Counted from the stretch's first letter, positions 53,001 through 62,872 are shown. The stretch: DNA of 64,000 nt from Anaerocolumna sp. MB42-C2 (GCF_030913705.1 NZ_CP133190.1:496001-560000); one strand, 5' to 3'. Numbers and translations are program-made. Notes: a model not told the origin generated them from the letters alone.

Positions 53001-53169
53001 CCGGTTTAACATTAGGTCCAAAATGACTTTTAACCATAGAAACAGTACTATCATCAATACTGCTCATATGACTTTTTACTTCCATACCCTTTTCATTTAA
53101 AAAAGTAATAATATCCTTACTATGTTTATCTATTTCTTTTGCTAATTCATATATTTTAATTTTTGCCAT
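50059..53169 (-). CDS. infB: Translation initiation factor IF-2 with a prion-like low-complexity region
   Basis: A 1036-residue GTPase. It starts with an IF2_N module (residues 1-50), followed by an unusual Asn/Gln/Gly/Tyr/Arg-rich region from about residue 90 to 395 built on repeats of the type [10 protein letters not shown] second IF2_N module ([20 protein letters not shown]) comes near residue 470. The G domain has [12 protein letters not shown] (about 545), DTPGHEAF and NKID. The C-terminal domains that hold fMet-tRNA complete it. GGAGG ahead of 53169 sets the start. Other Firmicute IF-2 proteins have shorter linkers. Confidence 0.95.
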   Translation of the reverse strand: MAKIKIYELAKEIDKHSKDIITFLNEKGMEVKSHMSSIDDSTVSMVKSHFGPNVKPAEAQPAVKTDYVSKTAPAPSAPASNTAVHTASVTQQNNRPAGNGYSGQNNQGNTRYNQGSSGDQRTSGQYNQNRPYNQNGQGQNRPYNRPQGDQQGQRNTGDNGMRTYGQGNQHSSSQNRNYGQNNGQSQNRPYNQNNQGDQNRTPYGQNGQGQNRPYNQNGQGQNRPYNQNGQGQSRPYNQGNSYGQGGGQGQNRPAGQGASSGQNRPYGQNNQSGGQYRQNRPYNQDQNRPMNNGQGRPNTYNNGNDRPNQGGARPYNSQNNRPGQNGGYNNYNRPQGGSEGSGGYQNRNYTPGYGGMNKDKDDYNKDGDARKRTPGRSDTRSGDTKKFDAPIGMSRSDSANNRNSRANKSVKNTKNNYSHKQIDTENLDEIKIPKKGQFIKPKPVQIQEAKADEIKTITLPDILTIKELADKMKLPASALVKKLFLAGKMVSINQEITFEEAEEIAIEFDIIAEHEVKIDVIEELLKEKEEDEENLVKRPPVVCVMGHVDHGKTSLLDAIRETNVTSHEAGGITQHIGAYVVEVNGEKITFLDTPGHEAFTSMRMRGAQSTDIAILVVAADDGVMPQTVEAISHAKAAGIQIIVAINKIDKPSANIERVKQELTEYELVAEDWGGDTVFVPVSAHTREGIEQLLEMIILTAEMVELKANPNRNARGIVIEAELDKGRGPVATILVQKGTLHVGDAIAIGSSYGKVRAMMDDKGRRVKEATPSTPVEILGLNEVPDAGEIFIATDNEKEARSISETYISQGRERLLADTKAKLSLDGLFSQIKAGNVKELNLIIKADVQGSVEAVKQSLVKLSNDEVAVRIIHGGVGTINESDVSLASTSNAIIIGFNVRPDNTAKELADREKVDLRLYRVIYNAIEDVEAAMKGMLDPTYEEKVIGHAEVRQVFKASGLGTIAGSYVLDGKITRGCSARITREGELIFEGTLASLKRFKDDVKEVASGYECGLVFEKFNDIKEFDMVELYIMQEVPR

Positions 53170-53187
53170 ACTTACTACCTCCACTTT

Positions 53188-53574
53188 TTACGACCTGGTG
53201 TATGTATCCATACTACCATCCTTGTTGATTGTGTTCAGTTGCTTTTCTACCATATCAGCCAAGCCTTGGTCTAACAGAACCAGAGATGCTCTGAATTCTT
53301 TTCCTATTGCATGGCCGAGATTTGTTTTTTCACCAAAAAAGTAAATCGGCACTTTATAGTAAGTACACATATTGGTAAACATTTTTTTCGTATTATTTGA
53401 TGCATCCTCAGCAATAATTACTAATTTGGCTTTTCCTTCCTTAACGGCCTTTTCTGTCATAAATTCACCGCTTGTAAGATAACCTGCTTTGGCTGCTATT
53501 CCAATATAAGAAAATACTTTTTTTTGTGCAATAGGCCTGGGCCCGGTACTATCCTTTTCATAATTCAAGTCCAC
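53188..53574 (-). CDS. ylxQ: L7Ae-family ribosomal-type protein YlxQ
   Basis: A 128-residue protein. The L7Ae fold is clear in FSYIGIAAKAGYLTSGEF, KLVIIAEDASNNTKK and VPIYFF. It is expected to bind a kink-turn RNA. It is located between ylxR and infB, as in B. subtilis. The start is GTG at 53574 (or TTG at 53568), after AAGGAG in the end of ylxR; the two genes overlap by 17 bases. The C-terminal 15 residues (NTINKDGSMDTYTRS) are not conserved. Confidence 0.88.
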   Translation of the reverse strand: MDLNYEKDSTGPRPIAQKKVFSYIGIAAKAGYLTSGEFMTEKAVKEGKAKLVIIAEDASNNTKKMFTNMCTYYKVPIYFFGEKTNLGHAIGKEFRASLVLLDQGLADMVEKQLNTINKDGSMDTYTRS

Positions 53575-53833
53575 TCAGCTCCTTTTCTAATTCCTCATAG
53601 ACTTCACGAGGAATACTCACCTTTAAGGAACGTTCCAGTCCACGGCTTTTTGCGGCTTTCTGAAGGCATTCTGTCGATTTGCATATGTATGCTCCTCTTC
53701 CGTTCTTCTTGCCGGTAGCGTCGATAATGATATTCTCTTCCGGTGTTTTTATAACCCTGATCATATCTTTTTTATTTTTCATTTCCCCACATCCGATACA
53801 TTGTCTTTGGGGAATTTTTTTCGCAACACTCAT
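53558..53833 (-). CDS. ylxR: YlxR/RnpM family protein
   Basis: A 91-residue basic protein with the family motifs PQRQCIGCGEMK at residues 8-19 and GRGAYICKSTECLQKA in the middle. YlxR homologues bind RNase P RNA and modulate its activity (RnpM in B. subtilis). It is in the invariant nusA-ylxR-ylxQ-infB order. Confidence 0.93.
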   Translation of the reverse strand: MSVAKKIPQRQCIGCGEMKNKKDMIRVIKTPEENIIIDATGKKNGRGAYICKSTECLQKAAKSRGLERSLKVSIPREVYEELEKELSGLEL

Positions 53834-53840
53834 TAATTAC

Positions 53841-54896
53841 CTACTCCCATCCATACCCTTCTGCTTGCGATTCACTCTTAATATCTATTTTATAACCGGT
53901 AAGTCTGGCAGCTAATCTTGCATTCTGGCCTTCTTTACCGATGGCAAGAGATAATTGATAATCCGGCACGATTACGCGGGCACTTTTCTCGCCCTCTTCA
54001 ACGTAAACGGATACTACTTTTGCAGGACTTAAGGCATTTTCAATTAAAATAGCAGGATCATCATTCCAATTAATAATGTCTATTTTCTCGCCTCTTAATT
54101 CACTCACAATCGCATTTACCCTGGCACCATTCATACCAACACAGGCACCAACAGGATCTACATCCGAATTATTGGAATATACCGCCATTTTTGTTCTGGA
54201 ACCTGCTTCTCTGGAAATACTCTTTATTTCCACTGTACCATCCTTTACTTCAGTTACTTCTGCTTCAAACAACCTTTTTACCAATTCCGGATGGGTTCTT
54301 GAGACAGTGATCCTGGGACCTTTTGTAGTATCTTTTACTTCTAATACATATAACTTAATACGATCCGTAGGTTTGAAATGTTCTGTTTTAACCTGTTCAT
54401 TTTCCGTTAGAACAGCATCTACTTTTCCAAGATTGATACTTACATTATTGCCTACATAACGCTGAACAATACCGGTTACTACATCTTTTTCCTTACTGTA
54501 ATACTGATTAAATAAAACTTTTCTTTCTTCTTCCCTGATTTTTTGTACCACTACCTGTTTGGCTTTCTGGGCAGCAATACGTCCGAAATTTTTAGGAGTT
54601 ACTTCAACATTAACGATATCACCAATATTATTTTTTGGATATTTTAATTTTGCTTCCACGGCGTTGATTTGTGTTACAGGATCCACAACGGTTTCAACAA
54701 TTTCCCTTTCGGCATAAACAGCAACTGCACCGGTATCCCTATTAATATTTACCCTGATATTATCTGCTTTGCCGAAATGATTTTTACAGGCTGCAACTAA
54801 GGAATTCTCCATAGCTTCCAATAATATTTCTTTACTGATATCTTTTTCTCTTTCAATCTGATTTAATGCATCAATTAACTCTTTGTTGTTATTCAT
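53841..54896 (-). CDS. nusA: Transcription termination/antitermination factor NusA
   Basis: A 351-residue protein with an N-terminal RNA polymerase-binding domain (ALNQIEREKDISKEILLEAMENSL), an S1 domain (GIVQRYVGNNVSINLG), and two KH domains containing GACVGMNGARV and IGKEGQNARLAARLTGYKI. It ends soon after the second KH domain, as in other Firmicutes lacking the acidic repeats. It pauses RNA polymerase and promotes intrinsic termination. It follows rimP by 54 bases. Confidence 0.96.
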   Translation of the reverse strand: MNNNKELIDALNQIEREKDISKEILLEAMENSLVAACKNHFGKADNIRVNINRDTGAVAVYAEREIVETVVDPVTQINAVEAKLKYPKNNIGDIVNVEVTPKNFGRIAAQKAKQVVVQKIREEERKVLFNQYYSKEKDVVTGIVQRYVGNNVSINLGKVDAVLTENEQVKTEHFKPTDRIKLYVLEVKDTTKGPRITVSRTHPELVKRLFEAEVTEVKDGTVEIKSISREAGSRTKMAVYSNNSDVDPVGACVGMNGARVNAIVSELRGEKIDIINWNDDPAILIENALSPAKVVSVYVEEGEKSARVIVPDYQLSLAIGKEGQNARLAARLTGYKIDIKSESQAEGYGWE

Positions 54897-54950
54897 TTTC
54901 TGCTGATCCTCCTCATAAATGTTCTTATTTCTATCCCTTAAAATTAAGTC

Positions 54951-55418
54951 TTAAAAATCAAAAGCTAAACGAATGAGTGCCGTATTGGAACGCGGGATAT
55001 CTATAGTACTTTCATCATCCAGTTTAATTATAAATTTGTCATCATCGTAACCAACCAGATAACCTACGATTTCTTTCTGTTTATTAATCGGTTTATAAAA
55101 TTTTATTTCAACTTCTTTATTTATACTCCTTGCATAATCCTTTTCTTTCTTTAACTGCCTGCCTAAACCAGGTGAACTTACTTCTAGGATATATGCATCC
55201 GGTATATAATCAAACTGATCCAATAAATCACCCAGCGCTCTGTTTACCAGTTCGCAATCATCTACCGTAATACCGCCTTCCTTATCAATATAAGCACGAA
55301 GGTACCAGTTACCGCCTTCTTTCACATATTCCACATCAACAAGTTCAAAATTATTTTCTTGTATTATCGGTTCTAACAGTTTTTCTGTTTTCTGTTCATA
55401 TTCTTCTCTTTTAGTCAT
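54951..55418 (-). CDS. rimP: Ribosome maturation factor RimP
   Basis: A 155-residue protein for 30S assembly. Signatures are FELVDVEYVKEGGNWYLRAYIDKEGGITVDDCE, cut here as EGGNWYLRAYIDK, then ILEVSSPGLGRQLKK and VGYLVGYDDDKFII. It is the first gene of the translation operon. There is no AGGAGG near the start; the closest is AAAGG about fifteen bases away within the structured leader. Confidence 0.94.
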   Translation of the reverse strand: MTKREEYEQKTEKLLEPIIQENNFELVDVEYVKEGGNWYLRAYIDKEGGITVDDCELVNRALGDLLDQFDYIPDAYILEVSSPGLGRQLKKEKDYARSINKEVEIKFYKPINKQKEIVGYLVGYDDDKFIIKLDDESTIDIPRSNTALIRLAFDF

Positions 55419-55759
55419 ATAATAACCAAACCTTTCTCACAACCAGCAAACTTTGAGCCGCAGGCACAAATATGCGTGTGAAAAATTTATTTTCCACACT
55501 AACGTCAATGCTTTATGGGTATAAATCCTTAAGAATAGCTGCTTTTGCTATTCTTTTAATGGCTCGCATGTTCTTGGCGAGACTATTCACACTACACATA
55601 TGCTCTTTGGGTTTAATTCCGGAAAAACATCGCTTTTGCCATTCTTCTGGAGTCTCTTATCCGAAGCTTTTGGCTCGAATATACTATGCGAGCCTATCCA
55701 CACAAATATAAAGAGTGGACTTTCGTCCACTCCCATTCGTCACTGTATCATACTTACAT
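55419..55759 (-). promoter_or_regulatory. Structured 340-base leader of the rimP-nusA-infB operon
   Basis: Starting about +25 is GAGTGGAC-GAAA-GTCCACTC (55732-55713), a GNRA-loop hairpin followed by TTTATATTT that looks like a terminator. Two related modules follow (55703-55602 and 55592-55510), each beginning GTGTG(G/A)ATAG and TCTCGC- or GCTCGC-type stems and containing AGAAT(G/A)GCAAAAGC. A hairpin GTGTGGAAAA...TTTTTCACAC and CCTGCGG come near the end. The element runs to rimP's start. Confidence 0.7.
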
Positions 55760-55765
55760 TAGCAT

Positions 55766-55794
55766 ATTATAGCACTTATCATTTTATAATGCAA
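55766..55794 (-). promoter_or_regulatory. Sigma-A promoter of the rimP operon
   Basis: On the minus strand TTGCAT (55794-55789) and TATAAT (55771-55766) are 17 bases apart, just behind the hisIE stop. Transcription would start near 55759. Confidence 0.75.
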
Positions 55795-55823
55795 GTGATA
55801 ATTTAAAAATTTTTCCATTTCAC

Positions 55824-57083
55824 TTATCTTCTATGTGCAAGTTCCTTGACAATGTCTGACCAATCCAAGTTACACTCCGCCATAAGTACCATCATATGGT
55901 AAAGAAAATCCGATATTTCATATTTTAGCTCTTCCGAATCCGGGTTCTTAGCTGCAATAATTATTTCTGTAGCCTCTTCTCCGCATTTTTTTAATATCTT
56001 ATCAATTCCTTTTTCAAACAGATAATTGGTATAGGAGCCTTCCTTGGGATTTTTTTTACGATCCAGAATAACATTAAATACCTCATTAAATACTGTAAGC
56101 GGGTTGGTATCATCATATTCTTTCTTAACCAGTTCCGTATAAAAACAGGATACATTACCGGTATGACAGGCGGGACCAATCTGGAAAACTTTTGCTAAGA
56201 TAGTATCCTTATCACAGTCTAACATAAGTGCTTTAACGTATTGATAATGCCCTGAGGTTTCGCCCTTGGTCCATAATGTGCTTCTGCTCCTGCTGTAATA
56301 CGTCATTTTACCGGTTTCAATTGTTTTTCTAAAGGCTGCTTCATTCATATAAGCCACCATTAAAACTTCGCTGGTCTTATATTCCTGGACAACTACCGGA
56401 ATCAAACCATCCTTATTTAATTTAAATTCATTGAAATCAATACTGCTGTCAAAGGTATTCACCTCTATATTCTGCGCTTTTAAAGACAACTTTGCCTTGA
56501 ACATATCTTTATTTTTAAAATAATTGGTTGAAATACCAAGTACGGTGACCGGTTCTAACAAAGAGGCTATATCATTATTGGAAAGACTGTCCCGTATTAT
56601 TACCGGTAGTTTAATTGAATTAATCGTGTTAATTAAATCCTTGGTTAATTCAACATGTTTTAGTAATAAAGCATAAACCCCCAAGTCTTTCATTGTGTCT
56701 ATAAATTCTTCATTCTGAATGTCCTTATAATTTTCCAGTTCAAGAATAATAGTATCCTTACCGAATCGTTCGGAAGCTTCTTTTACTACATTATTGTTTT
56801 TGAGTAATGAGTATTTTATCATTACATAGGAAGCACCGCTATACAAAGCTTTTTTAACATCTTCAAATCGTTCCACATAACAGCCTATATAAACAGGTAT
56901 GTCAATCTGTTTAGTAATTTCTTTTACTGCACCTAAAAATTCCTCCCGGGATGTTTCATCCTTAGAATAATTATATACAAATAATTCATCTGCTCCGCCG
57001 ATTTCATACTGAACGGCCTCTGATATAACATTAACCGGCAGTTCATTTTCACAATTTATAAAAGGAATAATTTTTTTATACAA
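55824..57083 (-). CDS. hisI: HisIE with an N-terminal degenerate HisF-like domain
   Basis: A 419-residue fusion. Residues about 215-320 are phosphoribosyl-AMP cyclohydrolase ([39 protein letters not shown] zinc site). Residues about 325-419 are phosphoribosyl-ATP pyrophosphatase ([22 protein letters not shown]). Residues 1-210 look like the HisA/HisF barrel ([20 protein letters not shown]), but the catalytic Asp of IIPCLD is Asn, the GGGI phosphate loop reads IGCYV, and the second catalytic Asp region is gone. The last two steps before HisA are thus covered; hisA, F, H, C are not in the window. Confidence 0.88.
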   Translation of the reverse strand: MYKKIIPFINCENELPVNVISEAVQYEIGGADELFVYNYSKDETSREEFLGAVKEITKQIDIPVYIGCYVERFEDVKKALYSGASYVMIKYSLLKNNNVVKEASERFGKDTIILELENYKDIQNEEFIDTMKDLGVYALLLKHVELTKDLINTINSIKLPVIIRDSLSNNDIASLLEPVTVLGISTNYFKNKDMFKAKLSLKAQNIEVNTFDSSIDFNEFKLNKDGLIPVVVQEYKTSEVLMVAYMNEAAFRKTIETGKMTYYSRSRSTLWTKGETSGHYQYVKALMLDCDKDTILAKVFQIGPACHTGNVSCFYTELVKKEYDDTNPLTVFNEVFNVILDRKKNPKEGSYTNYLFEKGIDKILKKCGEEATEIIIAAKNPDSEELKYEISDFLYHMMVLMAECNLDWSDIVKELAHRR

Positions 57084-57114
57084 TGCAAGACCTCCAAAAA
57101 TGCTATTTTTATTA

Positions 57115-57705
57115 CTAATCTACCGTACCTTTCGTTGAAAGTACATCCGATATCCGGGCATCCTGTCCGACAGCTTCATCAAGTGCCCGAGCAAAACCTT
57201 TAAATGCAGCTTCTATAATATGATGATTGTTTGAACCATGAAGCAATTTTAGATGCAGATTCATTCCCGCAGCATAACTTACCGCATAAAAAAATTCTTT
57301 TACTAATTCCGTATCCATATAACCCACACGGTCTATGGTTAATGGTACATCATAAACCAGAAATGGTCTGCCTGATAAATCAATCGCACACATTACCAGT
57401 GAATCATCCATAGGAAGGATGGAATCGCCGTATCTTTTTATTCCTTTTTTATCTCCCAAAGCCGCTTTGATGGCCTGACCTAATACAATTCCTGTATCTT
57501 CCACAGTATGATGGGCATCTACATGCAAATCTCCCACAGTATTTAACTTTAAATCAAAAAAACCATGTCTGGCAAAGCTGTTTAGCATATGATCAAAAAA
57601 ACCGATTCCTGTATCGATGTCTGATATTCCGGTTCCATCTAAATTAAGCTGTAATACAATACTGGTTTCATTTGTTTTTCTTTGAATTTCCGCTGTCCTT
57701 TCCAT
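57115..57705 (-). CDS. hisB: Imidazoleglycerol-phosphate dehydratase
   Basis: A 196-residue metalloenzyme of histidine synthesis. The metal-binding histidines lie in [13 protein letters not shown] (about residue 60) and [19 protein letters not shown] near the C terminus, with [14 protein letters not shown] early on. It is the stand-alone dehydratase (no phosphatase fusion). AGGAGG lies just before the ATG. It is fourth in the his operon. Confidence 0.96.
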   Translation of the reverse strand: MERTAEIQRKTNETSIVLQLNLDGTGISDIDTGIGFFDHMLNSFARHGFFDLKLNTVGDLHVDAHHTVEDTGIVLGQAIKAALGDKKGIKRYGDSILPMDDSLVMCAIDLSGRPFLVYDVPLTIDRVGYMDTELVKEFFYAVSYAAGMNLHLKLLHGSNNHHIIEAAFKGFARALDEAVGQDARISDVLSTKGTVD

Positions 57706-57720
57706 TTTTATCCCTCCTTT

Positions 57721-59013
57721 TTAAGATTCAAACCGAACGGATATAGAATTAGCATGGGCCGTCAAACCTTCTGCTTTAGCAAATCTGACAATATCCGGGT
57801 AGATTGGTTTAAGTGCCTCTTTAGAATAAGAAATAATGCTGGATTTTTTGATAAAGTCATCCACACTAAGGGGCGAGAAAAATTTAGCAGTGCCATTGGT
57901 CGGTAAAACATGGTTAGGTCCTGCAAAATAATCTCCTAAGGGTTCACTGCTGTATTCTCCTAAGAAAATAGCACCGGCATTATGAATTTTGGTCATAATT
58001 AAAAACGGATCTCTGGTTATTATCTCCAAATGCTCGGAAGCTATATCGTTAGCCGTTTCAATTGCATCCTCCATAGAATCAGCTAATAAAATATAGCCAT
58101 AATTATCTAACGATTTCTGGATGATATCTCTTCTTGATAATTGTTCCGTGAATTTAGCAACTTCAACAGATACCTGTTCTGCGATTTCTTTGCTGGTGGT
58201 GATCAATATGGCAGAAGCTAGTTCATCATGTTCAGCCTGAGACAAAAGATCGGCAGCGACATATCTTGGATTTGCTGTTTCATCAGCGATTACTAAAATT
58301 TCACTGGGACCGGCTATAGAATCTATGCTTACATGTCCATAAACTGCCTTTTTAGCTAATGCAACGTATATATTGCCTGGTCCGACAATTTTATCTACTT
58401 TTTTAATACTTTCCGTCCCATGGGCCAAAGCTGCTATTGCCTGTGCTCCACCCACTTTATATATTTCCGTAACCCCTGCTTCCCTGGCAGCGACTAAAGT
58501 TCCACAATATACCTTGCCGTCTTTATCCGGAGGTGTTACCATAGCAATTCTCTTAACGCCGGCTACTTTGGCAGGTATGACATTCATTAATACGGAAGAG
58601 GGATAGGCAGCCTTTCCGCCCGGAACATAAACACCCACAGATCCGATCGCAGTTACCTTCTGTCCTAAAATAATACCATTAGGCTCACTGTCAAACCAGC
58701 TGTATTGTTTTTGTTTTGCATGATATGTTTCTATGTTAAAAGCGGCTTTACGGATTACCTCCAAAACGGATGGATCAATTAAAGAGTATGCTTCCTTAAT
58801 TTCTTCCTCAGTAACACGAATATTCCCTTCATTTAGATCTGCTTTGTCAAATTGTTTCGTATAGTAGAATAATGCCTGGTCTTTTTTGGATTTAACCTCT
58901 TCAATAATTTCACTTACTGTTTTCGCATAGTTTTCATATTGACTGGGACTTCTTTTTAGTAAATTCTCCAGAATACCTTTTTTAGATTCTGAATCCAACT
59001 TAATTATCTTCAT
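57721..59013 (-). CDS. hisD: Histidinol dehydrogenase
   Basis: A 430-residue zinc enzyme for the last two oxidations of histidine synthesis. VYVPGGKAAYPSSVLMN, VGGAQAIAALAHGTESI, VDKIVGPGNIYVA, and SIAGPSEIL are signatures, and the zinc-binding and catalytic residues are in QAEHD and SEHLEI. It follows hisG by four bases; CCTCC (reverse AGGAGG) is upstream of the ATG. Confidence 0.96.
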   Translation of the reverse strand: MKIIKLDSESKKGILENLLKRSPSQYENYAKTVSEIIEEVKSKKDQALFYYTKQFDKADLNEGNIRVTEEEIKEAYSLIDPSVLEVIRKAAFNIETYHAKQKQYSWFDSEPNGIILGQKVTAIGSVGVYVPGGKAAYPSSVLMNVIPAKVAGVKRIAMVTPPDKDGKVYCGTLVAAREAGVTEIYKVGGAQAIAALAHGTESIKKVDKIVGPGNIYVALAKKAVYGHVSIDSIAGPSEILVIADETANPRYVAADLLSQAEHDELASAILITTSKEIAEQVSVEVAKFTEQLSRRDIIQKSLDNYGYILLADSMEDAIETANDIASEHLEIITRDPFLIMTKIHNAGAIFLGEYSSEPLGDYFAGPNHVLPTNGTAKFFSPLSVDDFIKKSSIISYSKEALKPIYPDIVRFAKAEGLTAHANSISVRFES

Positions 59014-59017
59014 GCAC

Positions 59018-59671
59018 TTAAACCTCCTTGGTACTTAATAGGACTTCCTTTAAATCGTTTATTAATTTGGTTATCCTTTCATGTTCCATCTTCATACTTA
59101 CCTGGTTCACTACCATACGTGCGGAAAGCTGGCATATTTCTTCCAATACTTCCAATCCGTTCTCCTTAAGTGTAGAGCCAGTCTCAACGATATCAACAAT
59201 AACTTCAGACAAGCCGACAATTGGGGCTAATTCGATGGAACCATTTAATTTAATGATTTCGACCGTCTGATGTTTTTTATTATAAAAATAATCCTTAGCT
59301 ATATTGGGGTATTTCGTTGCAACACGGATCAGTTCACCATGCCTTAATAATTCACCGGCTTCTTTCGGGCCTGCCACACACATTCTGCATTTACCAAGTC
59401 CTAAGTCAATTACCTCATATAACTTACGGCCTTCTTCCAGTATAGTATCCCTGCCGACCACACCGATATCAGCAGCCCCATATTCTACATAGGTAGGTAC
59501 ATCGTTGGCTTTTGCAAGAAAAATTTTAATTTTAAGCTCTTCATTAACAAAAATTAATTTCCGGGAATGGGGATCTTTCATTTCTTCACATGTAATTCCA
59601 ATTTCTTCCAATATCTCAAGGGTCTTTTTTGCTAATCTGCCCTTAGCCAAAGCAAATGTTAAATATCTCAT
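59018..59671 (-). CDS. hisG: ATP phosphoribosyltransferase, short form catalytic subunit
   Basis: A 217-residue protein starting [18 protein letters not shown], with [17 protein letters not shown] and [14 protein letters not shown] (phosphoribosyl-diphosphate loop). It lacks the C-terminal ACT-like domain, so it needs HisZ, encoded directly upstream, for activity and histidine feedback. It commits phosphoribosyl pyrophosphate and ATP to histidine. Confidence 0.96.
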   Translation of the reverse strand: MRYLTFALAKGRLAKKTLEILEEIGITCEEMKDPHSRKLIFVNEELKIKIFLAKANDVPTYVEYGAADIGVVGRDTILEEGRKLYEVIDLGLGKCRMCVAGPKEAGELLRHGELIRVATKYPNIAKDYFYNKKHQTVEIIKLNGSIELAPIVGLSEVIVDIVETGSTLKENGLEVLEEICQLSARMVVNQVSMKMEHERITKLINDLKEVLLSTKEV

Positions 59672-59691
59672 AAAACCTCCTTCTCTAAAAC

Positions 59692-60951
59692 CTACCTCAT
59701 AAAATCCTGAATATTTGCCTCCTGTACTTCACCGCTTTCCGAATTAATTACTTTAATCAGTTCCGCAGATTCGTAATACAGAATACCTCCATTTCCGTTA
59801 CGTTTTGAATATGCTATATATTCTTCCAAGAGTGTATTCTCTTTTACACGTAATAATTCTATATTCATTCCCTGGTTTCTGAAATGATTCGCCAAAACGA
59901 TGGCATTCTCTAAAAGGTTATGTTTATATAAAATCAAGGTATTTTCTGTTTCCGGTTTTATGTCAATCTTTTGTCTGGACAAAGCAAGCATAAGCTGGTC
60001 GACCATAATGGCTAATCCAATTGCAGGTGCATCTTTACCAAACTGCCCCACCAGATTATCATATCGTCCTCCGTTTGCAATGGTATCACCGGTTCCGTAA
60101 GTATAAGCCCGGAAGATAATTCCTGTATAGTAATTATATTTACTTAACATACCAAGATCAAAAGTAATATACTTCTCAAGACCATAAGCCGTTAAAATAG
60201 TATATAATTGTTCCAGACGTTCAATCGCATTTAATGCTCTATAATTCGTTGTTAATGACTTAGCACTAATTAGTTTATCTATTGTTCCAAATAATTCGGG
60301 CAAAGTAAGAAATACATTTTTTAATTCATCACTGATGTCTTTGCTGGAAATTAATTCTTCAACTCCAAACATATTTTTCTTTTCAATTAATATTCGCAGC
60401 TGATACTCTTCTTCTTCATCAAACCCGGCCTCTTCCACTAAACCGCGGAAAAAGTCTGCTTCTCCGATTTCAACCTGAAACTCGTTAAGGCCGGCTTCCA
60501 ATAAGCATTCTATCGTTAAGGCCAGCATCTCAGCATCGGCATCCGTGGAACTGTCATTGATTAATTCTGCACCTAACTGGGTAGATTCCTTTAATTTCCC
60601 CTGATAACTGTTGTTGTTGATAAAGGTGCTGCCTATATAGGATAACCGTATGGGAAAAGACTCTTCTTTATAATATTTTGCAGCACATCTTGCTATTGAT
60701 GGGGTAATATCCGGTCTAAGCACTAAAGTATTACCATCTCTGTCAAAAAATTTATACATATCTTTTGCAGCAACCGTACCACGTTCTTTACTGAATATAT
60801 CAAAAAATTCAAAAGTTGGTGTCTGTATATCCTTAAAACCATGGAGTTTCATAACATGATGCAGACGGTTTTGTAATTGTAATTTTCTCTCGCATTCTGC
60901 ATTATAGATATCCCTTACCCCTTCCGGCGTATGTAGTAATTTTTCTATCAT
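59692..60951 (-). CDS. hisZ: ATP phosphoribosyltransferase regulatory subunit
   Basis: A 419-residue protein with the histidyl-tRNA synthetase catalytic-core fold ([51 protein letters not shown]) but placed first in the his operon with a short HisG, which identifies HisZ rather than HisS. The usual HisS anticodon domain is reduced. The start at 60951 follows GGAGGAAACT; an ORF extension to 60990 lacks a ribosome binding site. Confidence 0.93.
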   Translation of the reverse strand: MIEKLLHTPEGVRDIYNAECERKLQLQNRLHHVMKLHGFKDIQTPTFEFFDIFSKERGTVAAKDMYKFFDRDGNTLVLRPDITPSIARCAAKYYKEESFPIRLSYIGSTFINNNSYQGKLKESTQLGAELINDSSTDADAEMLALTIECLLEAGLNEFQVEIGEADFFRGLVEEAGFDEEEEYQLRILIEKKNMFGVEELISSKDISDELKNVFLTLPELFGTIDKLISAKSLTTNYRALNAIERLEQLYTILTAYGLEKYITFDLGMLSKYNYYTGIIFRAYTYGTGDTIANGGRYDNLVGQFGKDAPAIGLAIMVDQLMLALSRQKIDIKPETENTLILYKHNLLENAIVLANHFRNQGMNIELLRVKENTLLEEYIAYSKRNGNGGILYYESAELIKVINSESGEVQEANIQDFMR

Positions 60952-61016
60952 AGTTTCCTCCAAGCTTTCATAAATATGCTTCTGTTTCATGGTGCTTTCA
61001 TTTGATTTGCTTCATT

Positions 61017-61084
61017 GTGGTAACGTGATAATTCACTACCACGATAATGTTAACTATTATAGTACAATCATTTCATTAAGTCAA
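61017..61084 (-). promoter_or_regulatory. Promoter and 5' hairpin of the histidine operon
   Basis: On the minus strand TTGACT (61084-61079) and TATAAT (61061-61056) are 17 bases apart. The transcript would start near 61049 and soon form GTGGTAGTGA-ATTA-TCACGTTACCAC (61042-61017), a stem with a two-base bulge. Upstream of the -35, GTCTGA recurs at 61087, 61116 and 61131 (plus-strand sense), with ATCTGA at 61154. No T-box or histidine leader peptide was seen. Confidence 0.7.
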
Positions 61085-61272
61085 CCGTCTGAATCTTTTT
61101 TGTAAGTCTTATTCTGTCTGATTTTATCCTGTCTGATTTTTTTTATAAGTCTCATCTGATATATCTTAAATAAAAGCCTTATCATATTTATAACCGTCCT
61201 GGCTTATTACATATATCTAATCTGTTGTTATAATTCAAACTTAATTAGACCGTAACGCCCTAATTCGTTATT

Positions 61273-61815
61273 TTACTGGTCCGGCTCTCTGCACTCTATA
61301 TCTTTAGCGATATTCTCAAGATAATGTATAAATAAATTATTTTTACATGGTATTTCATTTTCCAAATCTAATTCCTCAAAACGAAAGCTCTTTCTTCCGC
61401 CGGTTTGAGCTCGATCCCAAAACCAGGACAATTGTTTGAACGGAAGATAATAATAAAAATTTCTCTTGGAATAATAAATCAACAGGAAAGCAATTCCTCC
61501 CTGTTCTTCAAAATCCCTCATAAAGTTGACCTGATGTTCATGTACATTCTGCAGTGCAAAGGTATCGGCCGCGCATTCTTTCGCGTCAAAGCATACCGGT
61601 ACTCCCTGGACAACACCAATATAATCTACCGTACTTTTCTCTTCAAAATAAGCAAGTGTAATATGTCTATTCTCTTTATCAATATTGGTTGGTGTAATTG
61701 GTGTAGGAATCTTCTGTATCAGCGCCAGTTTTTTTTCCCGGTATCTCGCATTAGTCATATTAATTAATTCTTCCAGTGCAGAACCTCTAAGGCCTCTGGA
61801 ATTCCATGAAGGCAT
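61273..61815 (-). CDS. recU: Holliday junction resolvase RecU
   Basis: A 180-residue nuclease. It opens NSRGLRGSALEELINMTN, carries the catalytic acidic pair in VDYIGVVQGVPVCFDAKEC (cut here as VPVCFDAKEC), and has HQVNFMRDFEEQGGIAF and YYLPF. It resolves recombination intermediates in Firmicutes. The length is close to the family norm. It is the last of a minus-strand run of recU, RluA-type, and HAD genes. Confidence 0.93.
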   Translation of the reverse strand: MPSWNSRGLRGSALEELINMTNARYREKKLALIQKIPTPITPTNIDKENRHITLAYFEEKSTVDYIGVVQGVPVCFDAKECAADTFALQNVHEHQVNFMRDFEEQGGIAFLLIYYSKRNFYYYLPFKQLSWFWDRAQTGGRKSFRFEELDLENEIPCKNNLFIHYLENIAKDIECREPDQ

Positions 61816-61835
61816 ATGCTTTCTCCTTTACTGTG

Positions 61836-62798
61836 CTACAATAATGTGTTCTGTATATTTTGAAAATAGTCCGGCACCTTAGCGATCAATTCTTTTCCTG
61901 ACAAATCCTCAAATTCACTGTACATTTGCGGAAATATAAGCTGATAAGCATGTAATAACTGATGTTCTAATCCAAACTCTTTTCTTAATTCGGCATTAAG
62001 CATCTTATTTCCATATTTACCGTCTCCTGCTATAGGATGTCCTATACTGCTAAGGTGTGCACGTATCTGATGTGTCTTACCGGTAATCAGCTTGACCTTT
62101 AATAAGGTATATTTATCATTGTACCTAATCGGCTGGTATTCGGTCTGAATCGGCTCACTTCCCTGCAAATACATATCTGTTATTGATACTTTATTTGTTT
62201 TCTCATCTTTTTTTAAATATCCGGTTATTTTCTGAAATTCTTTAATCGTACCTTTCACGATACATAGATAAAATTTATCCAAAGTCCTTTCCCTAAACAA
62301 CTCCGACATAGTCTGTAAACCCTGCAGCGTTTTGCCTGCCACTACCAATCCGCTGGTATTTCTGTCTAACCGATTGCAGACTCCTGGTTTAAAAGTTTGA
62401 AGTTCTTCTATATTAATCTCACCTTTTGATAGTAGGTAGGAAATTATATGCTCCACTAAAGATACGTCATCTTTAACTGCTTTTTGAGATAATAATCCGG
62501 CTGGTTTATTAACTACAAGGATATTGGAATCCTCATAAACAACTGTAAAATCATATTCTACAATCGTAGTGCGGAATGATTCGCTGAAATTTTCTATCGT
62601 TTCCTCAGATAAAAAAAGCTTAATTTCATCATTGAGCTGTGTTTTCTCAGAACCGTCCGCTTTTTTCCCGTTTAGAGTAATATTTTTCTTACGGAGCATT
62701 TTATAAATGAAACTTTTCGGCGCTTTATTTAATTGTTTTAAAAGAAGCTTATCCAGGCGCTGACCAGCTTCATTTTTGTCCACTGTTATTATTTTCAT
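61836..62798 (-). CDS. RluA-family 23S rRNA pseudouridine synthase
   Basis: A 320-residue enzyme. Residues 1-80 are an S4 RNA-binding domain (AGQRLDKLLLKQLNKAPKSF). The catalytic core has NKPAGLLSQKAV, the catalytic Asp in CNRLDRNTSGLVV, and GKTHQIRAHLSSIGHPIAGDGKYG. It resembles RluC/RluD; the exact uridine is not inferable. Confidence 0.92.
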   Translation of the reverse strand: MKIITVDKNEAGQRLDKLLLKQLNKAPKSFIYKMLRKKNITLNGKKADGSEKTQLNDEIKLFLSEETIENFSESFRTTIVEYDFTVVYEDSNILVVNKPAGLLSQKAVKDDVSLVEHIISYLLSKGEINIEELQTFKPGVCNRLDRNTSGLVVAGKTLQGLQTMSELFRERTLDKFYLCIVKGTIKEFQKITGYLKKDEKTNKVSITDMYLQGSEPIQTEYQPIRYNDKYTLLKVKLITGKTHQIRAHLSSIGHPIAGDGKYGNKMLNAELRKEFGLEHQLLHAYQLIFPQMYSEFEDLSGKELIAKVPDYFQNIQNTLL

Positions 62799-62872
62799 GT
62801 TTTTCTTCGTTTCCTGTTAAATATATTTAAATGAATATATTTACATATTGTTATTCTAAAAAAAAGAATCTG

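Noticed and set aside
55472..55711. A 79-residue plus-strand frame in the rimP leader
   Set aside because: It overlaps paired RNA-like sequence, has no ribosome binding site and no recognisable domain.
59692..60951. Histidyl-tRNA synthetase (HisS)
   Set aside because: Position at the head of the his operon with a short-form HisG, and the reduced C-terminal domain, fit HisZ better.
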